A stretch of 64,000 nt of DNA from Jejudonia soesokkakensis (lineage in GTDB: Bacteria; Bacteroidota; Bacteroidia; Flavobacteriales; Flavobacteriaceae), in assembly GCF_042664795.1 (NCBI RefSeq), contig NZ_JBHTBN010000001.1, positions 744,001-808,000 on the forward strand, written 5' to 3'. Below, in pieces: positions 1-8,255 of the stretch. Within the stretch, counting starts at the first letter, position 1. Each line of letters starts with the position of its first letter. The notes beneath the pieces were generated by a model. The model saw only the letters and a program-made list of their open reading frames with translations, made no database searches and was not told the DNA's origin. Position numbers and translations under genes: made by a program.

Positions 1-369
1 ATGAAAATAATCAGTTAGATCACTAGGAAGTTCTTTTTCAATGGCTTTATCGATCATAGCATCTCTTATATCAAGGTACTCTTGATAGGCTTTTTGTCTT
101 GCATTTTCTCGTTTTGCCTTTGCTTTTGCCATATCTATTGTTTTCTTAGGCTCTTTTTCTTTGGATGCGGCTTTTTCCTCCTTGTTAAAATCATCTTCTA
201 TTTGCTCAAATATGGCGTTTGTATCCTCCCAAGCTTCCGACAAATTCTTATGAAATTCTGGATGCGAGTCCTCATATTCCATAACTGCCTGATTGTAATC
301 TGCTTTGGCTTCATTATATTCTTTTTCCCATTTCTGTAGTTTTTTGATGATTTCTTCTATACGATCCAT
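1..369 (-). CDS. Charged coiled-coil protein, C-terminus beyond window
   Basis: The reverse strand is open from an ATG at 369 to the window edge, giving 123 codons without a stop. The protein starts MDRIEEIIKKLQKWEKEY and is rich in Glu, Lys, Asp and Ala, with long predicted helices (about residues 1-35 and 70-115). There is no signal peptide or membrane segment, so it is probably cytosolic. I do not recognise a family. The 3' end lies outside the window, so length and any C-terminal domain are unknown. It reads away from the repeat region that follows its start. A coiled-coil structural or phage/plasmid-type protein is possible, but nothing decides this. Confidence 0.6.
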   Translation of the reverse strand, partial: MDRIEEIIKKLQKWEKEYNEAKADYNQAVMEYEDSHPEFHKNLSEAWEDTNAIFEQIEDDFNKEEKAASKEKEPKKTIDMAKAKAKRENARQKAYQEYLDIRDAMIDKAIEKELPSDLTDYFH

Positions 370-616
370 ATTTCTATTTTATTGGTGAGAGAAAAAAATT
401 AACTAAAGTATTTATAATCAAATATATATAAAATATTTTATGTAGAAAAAAGTATTTAATAGGGTTGTTTGCTTACCACTGAATCCCCAATGCTGCGTTC
501 TGCTGTAATCATCTAAGCTGGAGCACAACGCTTTTAATTTCACTTTCAGATTAAAAGGGATTCTTTAAATTTTTTTCTAAAATTCACGTCTTACATTTCA
601 CTTTTCACGAAATCAA

Positions 617-1540
617 AACCATACACTCCCATACACTATCCATGGAGTATCTATGGAGTATCTATGGAGTATCTATGGAGTAGCTATAAGTGAATAAAGT
701 TACGTTTTAAAAGAACGATGAATTTTTCTATTCTTGTCCTTTATTTTGCTTGTCCAAAATAAACGACGAAACAAAAAGACACCTTTTCAGAGGAATTTTG
801 CCTTGTGCTGTCGCACATGTCAAACCGAAACCAAAACTCTGCGTCCATCCGTAAACGGCTGAACTGAATCTCAGAGCTTTTGGTTCCATATTCTGATGAA
901 AAGGGTTGCTTTACATTATGGGTTGAGGAAGTGTTGGTCCTTTTTAGAAAATATTTGCCATTAGACAATAGTAAGCCTCTTACTTTTCACATTTCACGTC
1001 TCACAATCATTACACACCATCAACTATCAACCATCAACTACAAAACCATACACTATCCATGGAGTATCTATGGAGTATCTATGGAGTATCTATGGAGTAT
1101 CTATGGAGTAGCTATAAGTGAAGAAAGTTACGTTTTAAAAGAACGATGAATTTTTCTATTCTTGTCCTTTATTTTGCTTGTCCAAAATAAACGACGAAAC
1201 AAAAAGACACCTTTTCAGAGGAATTTTGCCTTGTGCTGTCGCACATGCCAAACCGAAACCAAAACTCTGCGTCCATCCGTAAACGGCTGAACTGAATCTC
1301 AGAGCTTTTGGTTCCATATTCTGATGAAAAGGGTTGCTTTACATTATGGGTTGAGGAATTGTTGGTCCTTTTTAGAAAATATTTGCCATTAGACAATAGT
1401 AAGCCTCTTACTTTTCACATTTCACGTCTCACAATCATTACACACCATCAACTATCAACCATCAACTACAAAACCATACACTATGCATACACTCCCCATA
1501 CACTATCTATGGAGTATCTATGGACTAGCTTTAAATGAAT
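617..1540. repeat. Tandem duplication, unit about 428 bp, with 11-bp and 7-bp subrepeats
   Basis: Two nearly identical copies lie head to tail (about 617-1040 and 1041-1468), offset by 428 bp and differing by only a few substitutions. A third partial copy follows at 1469-1540. Each copy begins with an array of the 11-mer CTATGGAGTAT (about four copies near 640-685, five near 1057-1112, a degenerate remnant near 1510-1530). Each ends in a degenerate 7-bp pattern (TTTCACR, then YATCAAC) at about 982-1040 and 1410-1468. The middle holds a 75-codon reverse frame in each copy that I regard as chance. No gene is supported between 370 and 1561. The few differences between copies indicate a recent duplication. 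Confidence 0.85.
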
Positions 1541-1561
1541 AAGGAGTATTTTTTAAATTAA

Positions 1562-3781
1562 TTAAACATCTAAAACTGTAACAAATTCTCCAATAACTTT
1601 TAAACTACTTATTTCATCTTCTGTTAATACTATATTCTTAAAAGTTGGATCAAAAGATAATGGTTTTAAAATTATAGATTGATGATGCCAACTATCTTCT
1701 GATATAATTTTTTCACTATGATATGATTTTACAGTATAGCCAGAGCCAAAGTCTGAGTCTTGAATATTATAATGTTCAACTAGAACAATTTTGCCTTCAC
1801 GAGTACCTCCAGGGTCTTTTTTAAATAGGCACCAAGAACCATTTTGAATTTTTTTATTCATAGATTCACCAATAACTTGACAAACAAAATAATCTTCTCT
1901 AGCTACAATATTAATTGGTAATTCAATCCACTTATAATTTTCATAATCTCTTCGAATCTGTAAGTCACTAAATTTACCTGCTGCTGCATAGATATCTAAG
2001 AGAGGAACTGAATTAATATATGGTTTGACGTCCGAAAAGGGTAAAATTCTTAATTTACTACTTATTTTGTATGAGGTAATATGTTCTTTAAAATATTCTC
2101 GTAGATTCTTGTCACAAGCATAGATGTAAGCACCTCGAATGCCTCTATACATTATTGTTTTGTAAATGTTGATGATAAACTCTTTTAGATACTCAATGTC
2201 GTCTATTCCTCTTTTGCCGTTCTTGTCAAAGTATTTTGATTTATCTATTTCAATTTGATTGGTAAATTTGTTAAAGGAGATTTCTTCTCCAAAAATAACC
2301 CCTGTATAATTCAAGTCATAACCTTGAGTTGTATGAATACAACCAACCTCTTTAAATGCATTTTCTGAATTTATCCAATCCTTATCAGTTTTATTCCATT
2401 GCAATTTAACTCCATCAATTTCAATATCAATTGCATCAAGGTTTGGTTTTGGTTTTTTCTTAGGATCAGATAGCCACGGCCATGAATAACCTGCAACTAA
2501 TCTACATAGACCATATTCTGTCTCTTTAATTGATAGTTGTTCATACATGTCCTTCATTGAATCAAATACAACTAGGTCATAATTTTCGGGAGAGTAAAAA
2601 CTTTTAGTATCACGATTAATGTTTAACAAGTCATCTACAAAAGTGATATAGTCATTTCCTCCCTTTGACCGCATTTGCGATCGAAGTTCTATCTCAATTG
2701 TGTTTTTTTGATGTATTAGCTTCTCAAAATTAAAAGATGGAATGTCCGAAGGTTTAACAGATTGAGCAGGATCATAGAAAAAAATTTGATTTTTACTATT
2801 TGCAATTATCCAATCTAACTCAGTGCCAGAATTGTCTAAACCTAATTTTTGATTATTTTTTTTGAATACACCCATCCAACCAATGTTTTTATATTGTCTT
2901 AAACGATGAGCTTCATCAACTATCAACAAGTCGTAATTTTTTTTGAATGTGTCAGAGGGACTAATTATCATTGATGACTTTAAGTCTGGTATTTTTCTAA
3001 ATACATTTTGTAAAGTTTTTCGTAAGGAACTCATTGCTACAACGAACCCAATTTTTGCCTTAGGATATTTCTCTTTATATGCTCTGATTAAATTAATTTC
3101 TTGAATTTCATTATCACTAAAATCATCCATATTTGTATCAGAAACATCCGAGCCAAGAAGTTTTATTAAATAGGTCGCAAGAATAGTTTTTCCGGTTCCA
3201 GCACTTCCTTTAATGAATATTTGATTTGATTCACTTCTTGTTAAAGCCTCAATAATTTCTAAAACAGAATTGTATTGATCTTCATTAAGAGACTTGTATG
3301 GAGAATATTTGAAAAGTTCTGAGTTTTCAATCTCTTCAAGTGATTTACTTACTATTTTACTTTCAATTAATTTACCCCAAATATTTTTGAAAAGATCCTT
3401 ATAAAGGTCTTGCTGATAGTAATTATGATTAATTAAACCATGATTTCCATTTTGTAATTCATAAGTTCCTTCTGAAGATATGTATTGAATTAATTTAGAT
3501 TCAATATCAAGAGTTGCAGACTTATTAAATTTATCAGAACCAATTATTGATATTTGATTAAAGACATTCGCCTTTTTTGGATTAGCTAAATGATTTTTTA
3601 TTCTATTTGAAAAATTTGTTGACTCTCCAACATAAGCCACTCTTTTGGTTTCGTTTTGAATAAAATATACCAATGGCCATTGGTTTTTTACCCAAGGATT
3701 ATTGTTTATTTTATGAAGTGAGTTTTTATCAAAATTGTAACGCTTTGAAACCTCTACAGATAATTCAAAGTTGGGAATCAT
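1562..3781 (-). CDS. GIY-YIG nuclease / DUF2075 helicase / S24 peptidase fusion
   Basis: A 739-residue three-part protein. Residues 37-120 look like a GIY-YIG nuclease: Y39, the YVGES strand at 50-54, R60 in the helix NRIKNHL, and E94 as candidate metal-binding Glu. Residues 165-590 are a DUF2075 (Schlafen group 3-type) superfamily 1 helicase, with Walker A GSAGTGKT at 192-199, DEAH at 289-292, YDPAQ at 336-340, HTTQGYD at 483-489 and MYRGIRG at 544-550. Residues 626-735 resemble the LexA/UmuD S24 domain, with GES(M) serine S640 and YTVK lysine K685. Just before it lies VPLLDIYAAAG (592-602), which resembles the Ala-Gly self-cleavage site of LexA/CI repressors. The start overlaps the end of the MazG-like gene by 4 bp, so the two are co-translated. 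A defence or DNA-damage-response role is inference. Confidence 0.85.
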   Translation of the reverse strand: MIPNFELSVEVSKRYNFDKNSLHKINNNPWVKNQWPLVYFIQNETKRVAYVGESTNFSNRIKNHLANPKKANVFNQISIIGSDKFNKSATLDIESKLIQYISSEGTYELQNGNHGLINHNYYQQDLYKDLFKNIWGKLIESKIVSKSLEEIENSELFKYSPYKSLNEDQYNSVLEIIEALTRSESNQIFIKGSAGTGKTILATYLIKLLGSDVSDTNMDDFSDNEIQEINLIRAYKEKYPKAKIGFVVAMSSLRKTLQNVFRKIPDLKSSMIISPSDTFKKNYDLLIVDEAHRLRQYKNIGWMGVFKKNNQKLGLDNSGTELDWIIANSKNQIFFYDPAQSVKPSDIPSFNFEKLIHQKNTIEIELRSQMRSKGGNDYITFVDDLLNINRDTKSFYSPENYDLVVFDSMKDMYEQLSIKETEYGLCRLVAGYSWPWLSDPKKKPKPNLDAIDIEIDGVKLQWNKTDKDWINSENAFKEVGCIHTTQGYDLNYTGVIFGEEISFNKFTNQIEIDKSKYFDKNGKRGIDDIEYLKEFIINIYKTIMYRGIRGAYIYACDKNLREYFKEHITSYKISSKLRILPFSDVKPYINSVPLLDIYAAAGKFSDLQIRRDYENYKWIELPINIVAREDYFVCQVIGESMNKKIQNGSWCLFKKDPGGTREGKIVLVEHYNIQDSDFGSGYTVKSYHSEKIISEDSWHHQSIILKPLSFDPTFKNIVLTEDEISSLKVIGEFVTVLDV

Positions 3782-4107
3782 AAATTAGTATACTTTTTCG
3801 CAGAGCCTTTTGATTTCTGAATAGGATATTTTTCTCCATTCATTTTAATTTTATGAAGTATTATTTCTTTTACATTAAAATCATATTTTTCAGCTAAAAG
3901 GAAAGCGTAAGCAAATACATCTGCTAATTCTTCTTTTATTGCTTCTTTATTAGCTTCCTCAGGTTTCTTCCATAAAAATTCTTCAAGTAATTCGCTTGAT
4001 TCAATATTTATAGCTAAAGCTAAGTCTTTTGGATTATGAAACTGCTCCCAATCACGCTCATTTCTGAATGCTATCAATTTGTCTATAATTATTGTAATAT
4101 CGTTCAT
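3778..4107 (-). CDS. MazG-like nucleotide pyrophosphohydrolase
   Basis: A 109-residue all-alpha protein of the MazG/dCTPase-like NTP pyrophosphohydrolase superfamily, which hydrolyses (d)NTPs to NMP and pyrophosphate. The metal-binding helices are visible: E-S-S-E-L-L-E-E-F near 34-42 and E-E-L-A-D-V-F-A-Y near 59-67. The C-terminus (NGEKYPIQKSKGSAKKY) is also typical of small MazG-like proteins. It is the first gene of a two-gene unit: its stop overlaps the start of the helicase fusion by 4 bp. It is distinct from the housekeeping-type MazG-like gene at 50233. In this setting it may deplete or clean the nucleotide pool; that is inference. Confidence 0.85.
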   Translation of the reverse strand: MNDITIIIDKLIAFRNERDWEQFHNPKDLALAINIESSELLEEFLWKKPEEANKEAIKEELADVFAYAFLLAEKYDFNVKEIILHKIKMNGEKYPIQKSKGSAKKYTNL

Positions 4108-4351
4108 TAATTGTATTTCTAAGTTTTTATTATCTAATGAAACACAATTCTCAAACTGTTTTTGAATAAGTAAGCAGTTTTGCTAACTGATAGTCGCATT
4201 TTTCTGAAAAATGTATTCCGAAATTCTTTCAGTTTAAAAATAGATAAAATTCTTTTCTTTTTATGTCTAGTTTTTAATTGAGTTTTATTCTTAAAAAAAA
4301 GAAATCGAAAATAATTTAATTATCAACTACCTAGGTTATTAATATTTAATC

Positions 4352-4507
4352 CTATCTCTCAGACTCTTCATTATTAGGATTTAATTTATTTGAATAATAG
4401 TAAAGATCATCTTAGGTAGGTTCATACCCATCTTTAAATCCATTTGGCATAATGAAATTATTTAAATGATTTCTACTATTTTCTGGAGTTCTACTCTTCC
4501 ATGTTAT
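4352..4507 (-). pseudogene. Decayed coding fragment in a gene-free stretch
   Basis: On the reverse strand one frame reads ITWKSRTPENSRNHLNNF, then IMPNGFKDGYEPT, then an in-frame TAA at 4412-4414, then DDLYYYSNKLNPNNEESER and a stop at 4352-4354. The composition on both sides of the internal stop looks protein-like and no start codon opens the whole segment, so I read it as a relic. The source family is not recognised. The rest of 4108-4516 is very AT-rich with no supported gene; it separates the MazG cassette from the seven-gene operon. Confidence 0.35.
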
Positions 4508-4516
4508 AATATTTTA

Positions 4517-4762
4517 TCAATCCTCATACCCGCACAGTGTTCTTCCTATATTCTTTGCTTCCGTCAATGTTACCTTATAAGTACTTGTTGAACAATTTGA
4601 AAGTCCGCGACAGTCTTTTTTATAATGGTACTTTTTGCTGTATTTTCCTTTGCAGATATAGACGTTGGTTTCGACCGTAATAAATGCAGTGCTCACACTG
4701 AACACCAAAAATAAAAAGGTGGTGCTAAAAAATAATCTATAGAACTTCTGGGGAGTTAGCAT
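4517..4762 (-). CDS. Small secreted Cys-containing protein
   Basis: An 81-residue protein with an N-terminal hydrophobic signal (about residues 8-28, FFSTTFLFLVFSVSTAF). The short mature part carries YICKGKYSKKYHYKKDC, a GLSNCS segment, an EAKNIGRTLCG end, and four Cys in all. The spacing H-x4-C ... EA-x2-G-x3-C recalls small zinc-ribbon-like domains, such as those found with secreted nucleases, although the last Cys of a CxxC pair is missing. It is the last gene of the minus-strand operon, 51 bp after the secreted nuclease. Function unknown. Confidence 0.7.
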   Translation of the reverse strand: MLTPQKFYRLFFSTTFLFLVFSVSTAFITVETNVYICKGKYSKKYHYKKDCRGLSNCSTSTYKVTLTEAKNIGRTLCGYED

Positions 4763-4813
4763 GATGTGGTTTTTAATTTTTAAAAGTAAATATCAATAAA
4801 ATAAAATTAAGTA

Positions 4814-5296
4814 TTATTTTTTTCGCCATTCCCAAGGTGGTATCGGATTTTTGTCAATCCATAATCCAAGTTTATTTTTTCTGGCATATTCCTCTAATTG
4901 ATCCAGTGAAGGATCTTTGGAATATTTTAAAAAGTGCCAAGCAAATCCATTTTTCACTAGCGCTTCATTTAAAGTTAAAAAATCATCATAGTATACGATC
5001 GCAATTGATCTACCATAGCGATCTTTACTTATGATGTCAAGGCATATGTTTTTACCAACAATAGCGTCAGAAGTAAACTGTTTTGCAAGTTTTGAGAATG
5101 GTTGTTTTTTTTCAGGACAGTCAATACTTGCAATTCTTATACGATGAACAATAGAATCTTGCGTTAATAATTTGAAAGTGTCTCCATCTGTGATGGAAAC
5201 AACTTTACCGTAGATTGATTGACCATAACAAAATGAGCTTCCAATTAAAAAGATTAGAAAAAATGAATAAAAAGATCTCGATAGCATTTGTTTCAA
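4814..5296 (-). CDS. Secreted thermonuclease-family nuclease (SNase-like)
   Basis: A 160-residue protein with a signal peptide (about residues 1-25, ending SSFCYGQS) followed by one staphylococcal-nuclease OB-fold domain. The catalytic set is intact: DGDT at 37-40, R54 and D59 in RIRIASIDCPE with E62, and R96 in KDRYGR, matching R35, D40, E43 and R87 of the reference nuclease. It should be a Ca-dependent phosphodiesterase cutting DNA or RNA in the periplasm or outside the cell. It lies 5 bp after the vWA-like lipoprotein gene in the same operon, which is unusual for a housekeeping nuclease and suggests a shared task with the membrane proteins. Confidence 0.9.
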   Translation of the reverse strand: MKQMLSRSFYSFFLIFLIGSSFCYGQSIYGKVVSITDGDTFKLLTQDSIVHRIRIASIDCPEKKQPFSKLAKQFTSDAIVGKNICLDIISKDRYGRSIAIVYYDDFLTLNEALVKNGFAWHFLKYSKDPSLDQLEEYARKNKLGLWIDKNPIPPWEWRKK

Positions 5297-5301
5297 AGTA
5301 T

Positions 5302-6207
5302 CTAATTTTGCAAGATAAATTCTTGAATAACTTTATCCATGTTGGAAGGGATGTCATTAGTTTTAATTTCAGAATACCTTATATCCATATCCTCAAGCCA
5401 ATTAGACCAAAATTTTCTAAGCACCTCTTCTTCGTATGTATTTTTTTTATCGGGATTTAAACCCAGGACTAGCACATCCAGATTTTGTAAATTCTGTGAG
5501 GCTGGAATAAAACCAAAGCCTTTTTGTTTGAATTCTGATTCCCATTTCTCATCGTTTAAGCCCCATGACCGAATATCTTGTGGTCTGAGGTAAGAGGTTT
5601 TGTTGTCATTTTTTCTTTTATTATCAATATGAAACATATAACCGTCAGTTAATATAATTAGAATATTCCTATGATCATCCTCTATGCAATAATCCTTCAA
5701 CTTTGATTTGAAAAAATTCCAAGTATCGGAACCAACATAATTGCCATCTGAAATCGCCAATTCATAAATTTGTTTTGGTTTTTCCGTATACGCTTTTTGG
5801 ATTTCGTCAAATAATTCAAGCGTCACGTTTTGTCTGGTGATATCAAATTTTAATTCTTGTGAGATTTTATTTATTTTCTGGTTTTTAGGCTCAGGGTCGA
5901 AGTATAAAGCTATCTTGTCATTCATTTTTCTAACTTTTTTTTGCTTCAAATGGGTAGTAAATGCTGTTATAACAGAATTGATATACCCTATATCTCTGAG
6001 GTAGTTTTGCATGGCTTCGTTTGGATACTTTATGGTGTCAATTCGGTCAGAGAGGTCTAAAAGGATGCTGATATTTAGATTTGTTTCATCTTTTATATTA
6101 TCAATTTGTACTGTATTTTTTTTCAATTCTTTTTTATCATCATTATCGTTTTTACACGCACAAGCGAGGATTGTAAGAATGATGATATATATAAAACTAT
6201 TCTTCAT
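5302..6207 (-). CDS. vWA-like lipoprotein
   Basis: A 301-residue protein with a lipoprotein signal (hydrophobic residues 4-15, Cys at 16 and 18) and an Asn/Asp/Lys-rich linker. Then comes a von Willebrand factor A-like fold: the first strand ISILLDLSDRI at 47-57 carries a partial MIDAS motif (D51, S53), and ILIILTDGY gives the later acidic loop. The canonical DxSxS is imperfect (DLSDR). It should sit on the periplasmic face of a membrane. The gene follows the coiled-coil membrane protein gene by 1 bp, so a physical complex is likely. vWA domains accompany TerB-type proteins in known stress and conflict systems, which fits the neighbour at 7472. Confidence 0.75.
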   Translation of the reverse strand: MKNSFIYIIILTILACACKNDNDDKKELKKNTVQIDNIKDETNLNISILLDLSDRIDTIKYPNEAMQNYLRDIGYINSVITAFTTHLKQKKVRKMNDKIALYFDPEPKNQKINKISQELKFDITRQNVTLELFDEIQKAYTEKPKQIYELAISDGNYVGSDTWNFFKSKLKDYCIEDDHRNILIILTDGYMFHIDNKRKNDNKTSYLRPQDIRSWGLNDEKWESEFKQKGFGFIPASQNLQNLDVLVLGLNPDKKNTYEEEVLRKFWSNWLEDMDIRYSEIKTNDIPSNMDKVIQEFILQN

Positions 6208-6208
6208 G

Positions 6209-7471
6209 TTAATTTTTGTTGGTGAAAATCAAATTTTGATAGTCCATTTCATTTAAATCCATATCTTTTAAATGGTTGTCGGCAATTGTCTGGCATCTGT
6301 TCCTTAATTCATCTTTTTCTTTCGTGGGTAATGCTATTTCAGCATTTATAGCCTGAAACCAACCCTCTTTATATTGATAGTGATAATGTAAATATTGCTT
6401 AATTGGAAATATGAATCCATCGATACGTCCTTGTATTTCATTAATCCTTCCCTGGAGTGATGCCAAATCTCTTTTGATTTCGTCTTGAGTATTTTTAAGT
6501 AACTCAATTGAGTTACTTAAATTTTTTATTTCCTCTTTTCGAGCATTAATAAACGCCCTAATTTTATCAACATTTTCATGCTCTTTCATCACAAAATCAA
6601 ATACTAGTCCCCAGATAATATACACCACAAATCCGGCAAATATGATTCCCCAGAAGTTGACACTTTGTACAGCATCTTCGGGTGTGAATTGTTGTCCGAC
6701 TAATGCTTCATATAGAAATATTTTTCTTTCGATTAAGTAAGCTAGGATAACATCAAAAATGAATGTTAGAATTAAAAGAACTGCTAATTTTATTATTGCT
6801 TTCCAGCCTTTAATCTTTTGGAACATATGAATTAAATATCCTAAACCCATAAACACAAAAGGAATTGTGCCAACAAATAGTGCTTCTAGCCACCCATCTC
6901 TTGTTGCTTTACCAAGCGCATCAGCATCAAAAATTGCTGCGGTTAGGCTTGAAGTTTCAAAATCTTTAAAAAAGGCTGAATAGGATGCAGAAATATAGAA
7001 CACAAAAAGATAGATGGTAATAGGCAGTAATAGAAATAATCCTATATAGAATTGGGCCTTAGGTCTTTTGTCAGCATCAATACCATATTTGTTTGGATTT
7101 TCTCTTACATCAATCATTTCGAATCGCTTACTTTCAATCCTATCAAGTTGTTTTTGCTCTTTCTCTTCAGCTATTTGAACAGCTGTTTCTCTTTTCTTAA
7201 TTTCTGATTTAACCCGTTCTTTATCTTCTATGTAAGGCTTTTTTAATTCGTCCTGTTCATTTTTTTGCCGTCTACACTGGTCTTCATAGCTATTGTATAA
7301 ATTTTTTAGACAAACACCAAACGTGATATCATTTCCTGAAGCTTTAACTGAGGCCCCATATCCACTTTGAAAATATGTAATTCTAATTTTTTCATTGTCG
7401 ATAGAGGTGTCTGTAATTTCCGATTGAGACACTGCTTTTTTAAGTGTAAATAGTTTTTTAATATTTTCCAT
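6209..7471 (-). CDS. Membrane protein with two flanking coiled coils
   Basis: A 420-residue protein. Residues 62-118 form a charged coiled coil, four membrane helices follow at about 141-163, 195-215, 224-247 and 272-294, and a second long coiled coil runs 298-352. The N-terminal 50 residues look like a small beta-rich domain (IRITYFQSGYGASVKASG). Both termini are predicted cytosolic. I do not recognise a named family. It is packed between the TerB-like gene (0 bp) and the vWA lipoprotein gene (1 bp), which argues for one complex spanning cytosol, membrane and periplasm. A pore or signal-transmitting role is possible but unproven. Confidence 0.75.
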   Translation of the reverse strand: MENIKKLFTLKKAVSQSEITDTSIDNEKIRITYFQSGYGASVKASGNDITFGVCLKNLYNSYEDQCRRQKNEQDELKKPYIEDKERVKSEIKKRETAVQIAEEKEQKQLDRIESKRFEMIDVRENPNKYGIDADKRPKAQFYIGLFLLLPITIYLFVFYISASYSAFFKDFETSSLTAAIFDADALGKATRDGWLEALFVGTIPFVFMGLGYLIHMFQKIKGWKAIIKLAVLLILTFIFDVILAYLIERKIFLYEALVGQQFTPEDAVQSVNFWGIIFAGFVVYIIWGLVFDFVMKEHENVDKIRAFINARKEEIKNLSNSIELLKNTQDEIKRDLASLQGRINEIQGRIDGFIFPIKQYLHYHYQYKEGWFQAINAEIALPTKEKDELRNRCQTIADNHLKDMDLNEMDYQNLIFTNKN

Positions 7472-7882
7472 TTAATCAGAATTTATAAGTTTTAATAGCT
7501 CCTCTTTGGGTTTGTTTTCTTTAGCCGCAGACAATAAAAAATCAGTTAACTCAACTATATTATCTTCTAGGAATTCGAATTTTTTACAATATTTTTTTAG
7601 AGTATTATATTCATCTTCTGTGACCTTACCATCTACCCATATCATTCGTGCTAAATCATAGAGAAATTCAATTCTTTGGTTTAATGATTGCGGAATGGAG
7701 GATGAGTAGTTGTTAGGACTTAACAAAAGTTCATTTAATTGTTCTTGAGAAACACCTCGTTGTTCAGCAAATTCATATAGCATTTTCATTTCTAAAACAT
7801 CAAAGTCTTCGTCCGATAATGCAATTTGATAGAGCCTTAAAAAATGAGATTTTAGTTCCGTTGATATTTGTTTATGACTCAT
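7472..7882 (-). CDS. TerB-like helical protein
   Basis: A 136-residue all-helical cytosolic protein with the TerB-like pattern: LYQIALSDEDFDVLEMKMLYEFAEQ at the N-terminus (split here: ALSDEDFDVLE then MKMLYEFAEQRG) and, half a protein later, LYDLARMIWVDGKVTEDEY. The two acidic A-x-SDxDFD and WVDGKVTEDE turns match the duplicated metal-binding half-repeats of TerB. TerB proteins are linked to tellurite resistance, phage resistance and membrane-associated stress complexes. It ends exactly where the coiled-coil membrane protein gene begins, so the two are surely co-expressed. Confidence 0.75.
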   Translation of the reverse strand: MSHKQISTELKSHFLRLYQIALSDEDFDVLEMKMLYEFAEQRGVSQEQLNELLLSPNNYSSSIPQSLNQRIEFLYDLARMIWVDGKVTEDEYNTLKKYCKKFEFLEDNIVELTDFLLSAAKENKPKEELLKLINSD

Positions 7883-7890
7883 ATTTTACT

Positions 7891-8253
7891 TTATTTATTA
7901 AAAATCTTATCTCTTTGAAGCGAGTCACTTTCATCGCTCGATTCTTGATTTTGATTCTCCTTTTGTTTTGAGATATTGATTCCTATAATTATGAAGCAAA
8001 TAGCAGATATAATATCCAAAGGAATCCAAATTGATTTTTCTTTTAGGTAAATCGGAAGAAAAGGATTAAATATAATTGCAATTAAGAGAAATGTTATAAA
8101 CCAGTATGTTTTCCCCATATTACTTATTCCTACGAACAATGCACCTAGGAATATTACAACTCTTAAAATGTTATAATATCCAATTGGTAATGGTAGAATT
8201 GCAATTATCAACATAATTGCACATAAAATTGAAATCCATTTTATGCTTTTCAT
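7891..8253 (-). CDS. Small four-helix membrane protein (DUF6804-like)
   Basis: I choose the ATG at 8253 (MKSIKWISILCAIM), 120 residues, because it avoids overlap with the preceding gene, which ends at 8256; a longer frame starts at 8292. The protein has about four hydrophobic helices, with FLGALFVGISNMGKTYW and IIFNPFLPIYLKEKSIW between them, and a Glu/Asp/Ser-rich tail. This arrangement resembles the DUF6804 family of small membrane proteins of unknown function. It is the second gene of the minus-strand operon, 8 bp before the TerB-like gene. Confidence 0.65.
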   Translation of the reverse strand: MKSIKWISILCAIMLIIAILPLPIGYYNILRVVIFLGALFVGISNMGKTYWFITFLLIAIIFNPFLPIYLKEKSIWIPLDIISAICFIIIGINISKQKENQNQESSDESDSLQRDKIFNK

Positions 8254-8255
8254 AT

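Noticed and set aside
741..968. 75-codon minus-strand frame, with near-identical copy at 1169-1396
   Set aside because: Both copies lie in the tandem repeat core, have unusual composition and no likely ribosome-binding context; they look like frames created by the repeat.
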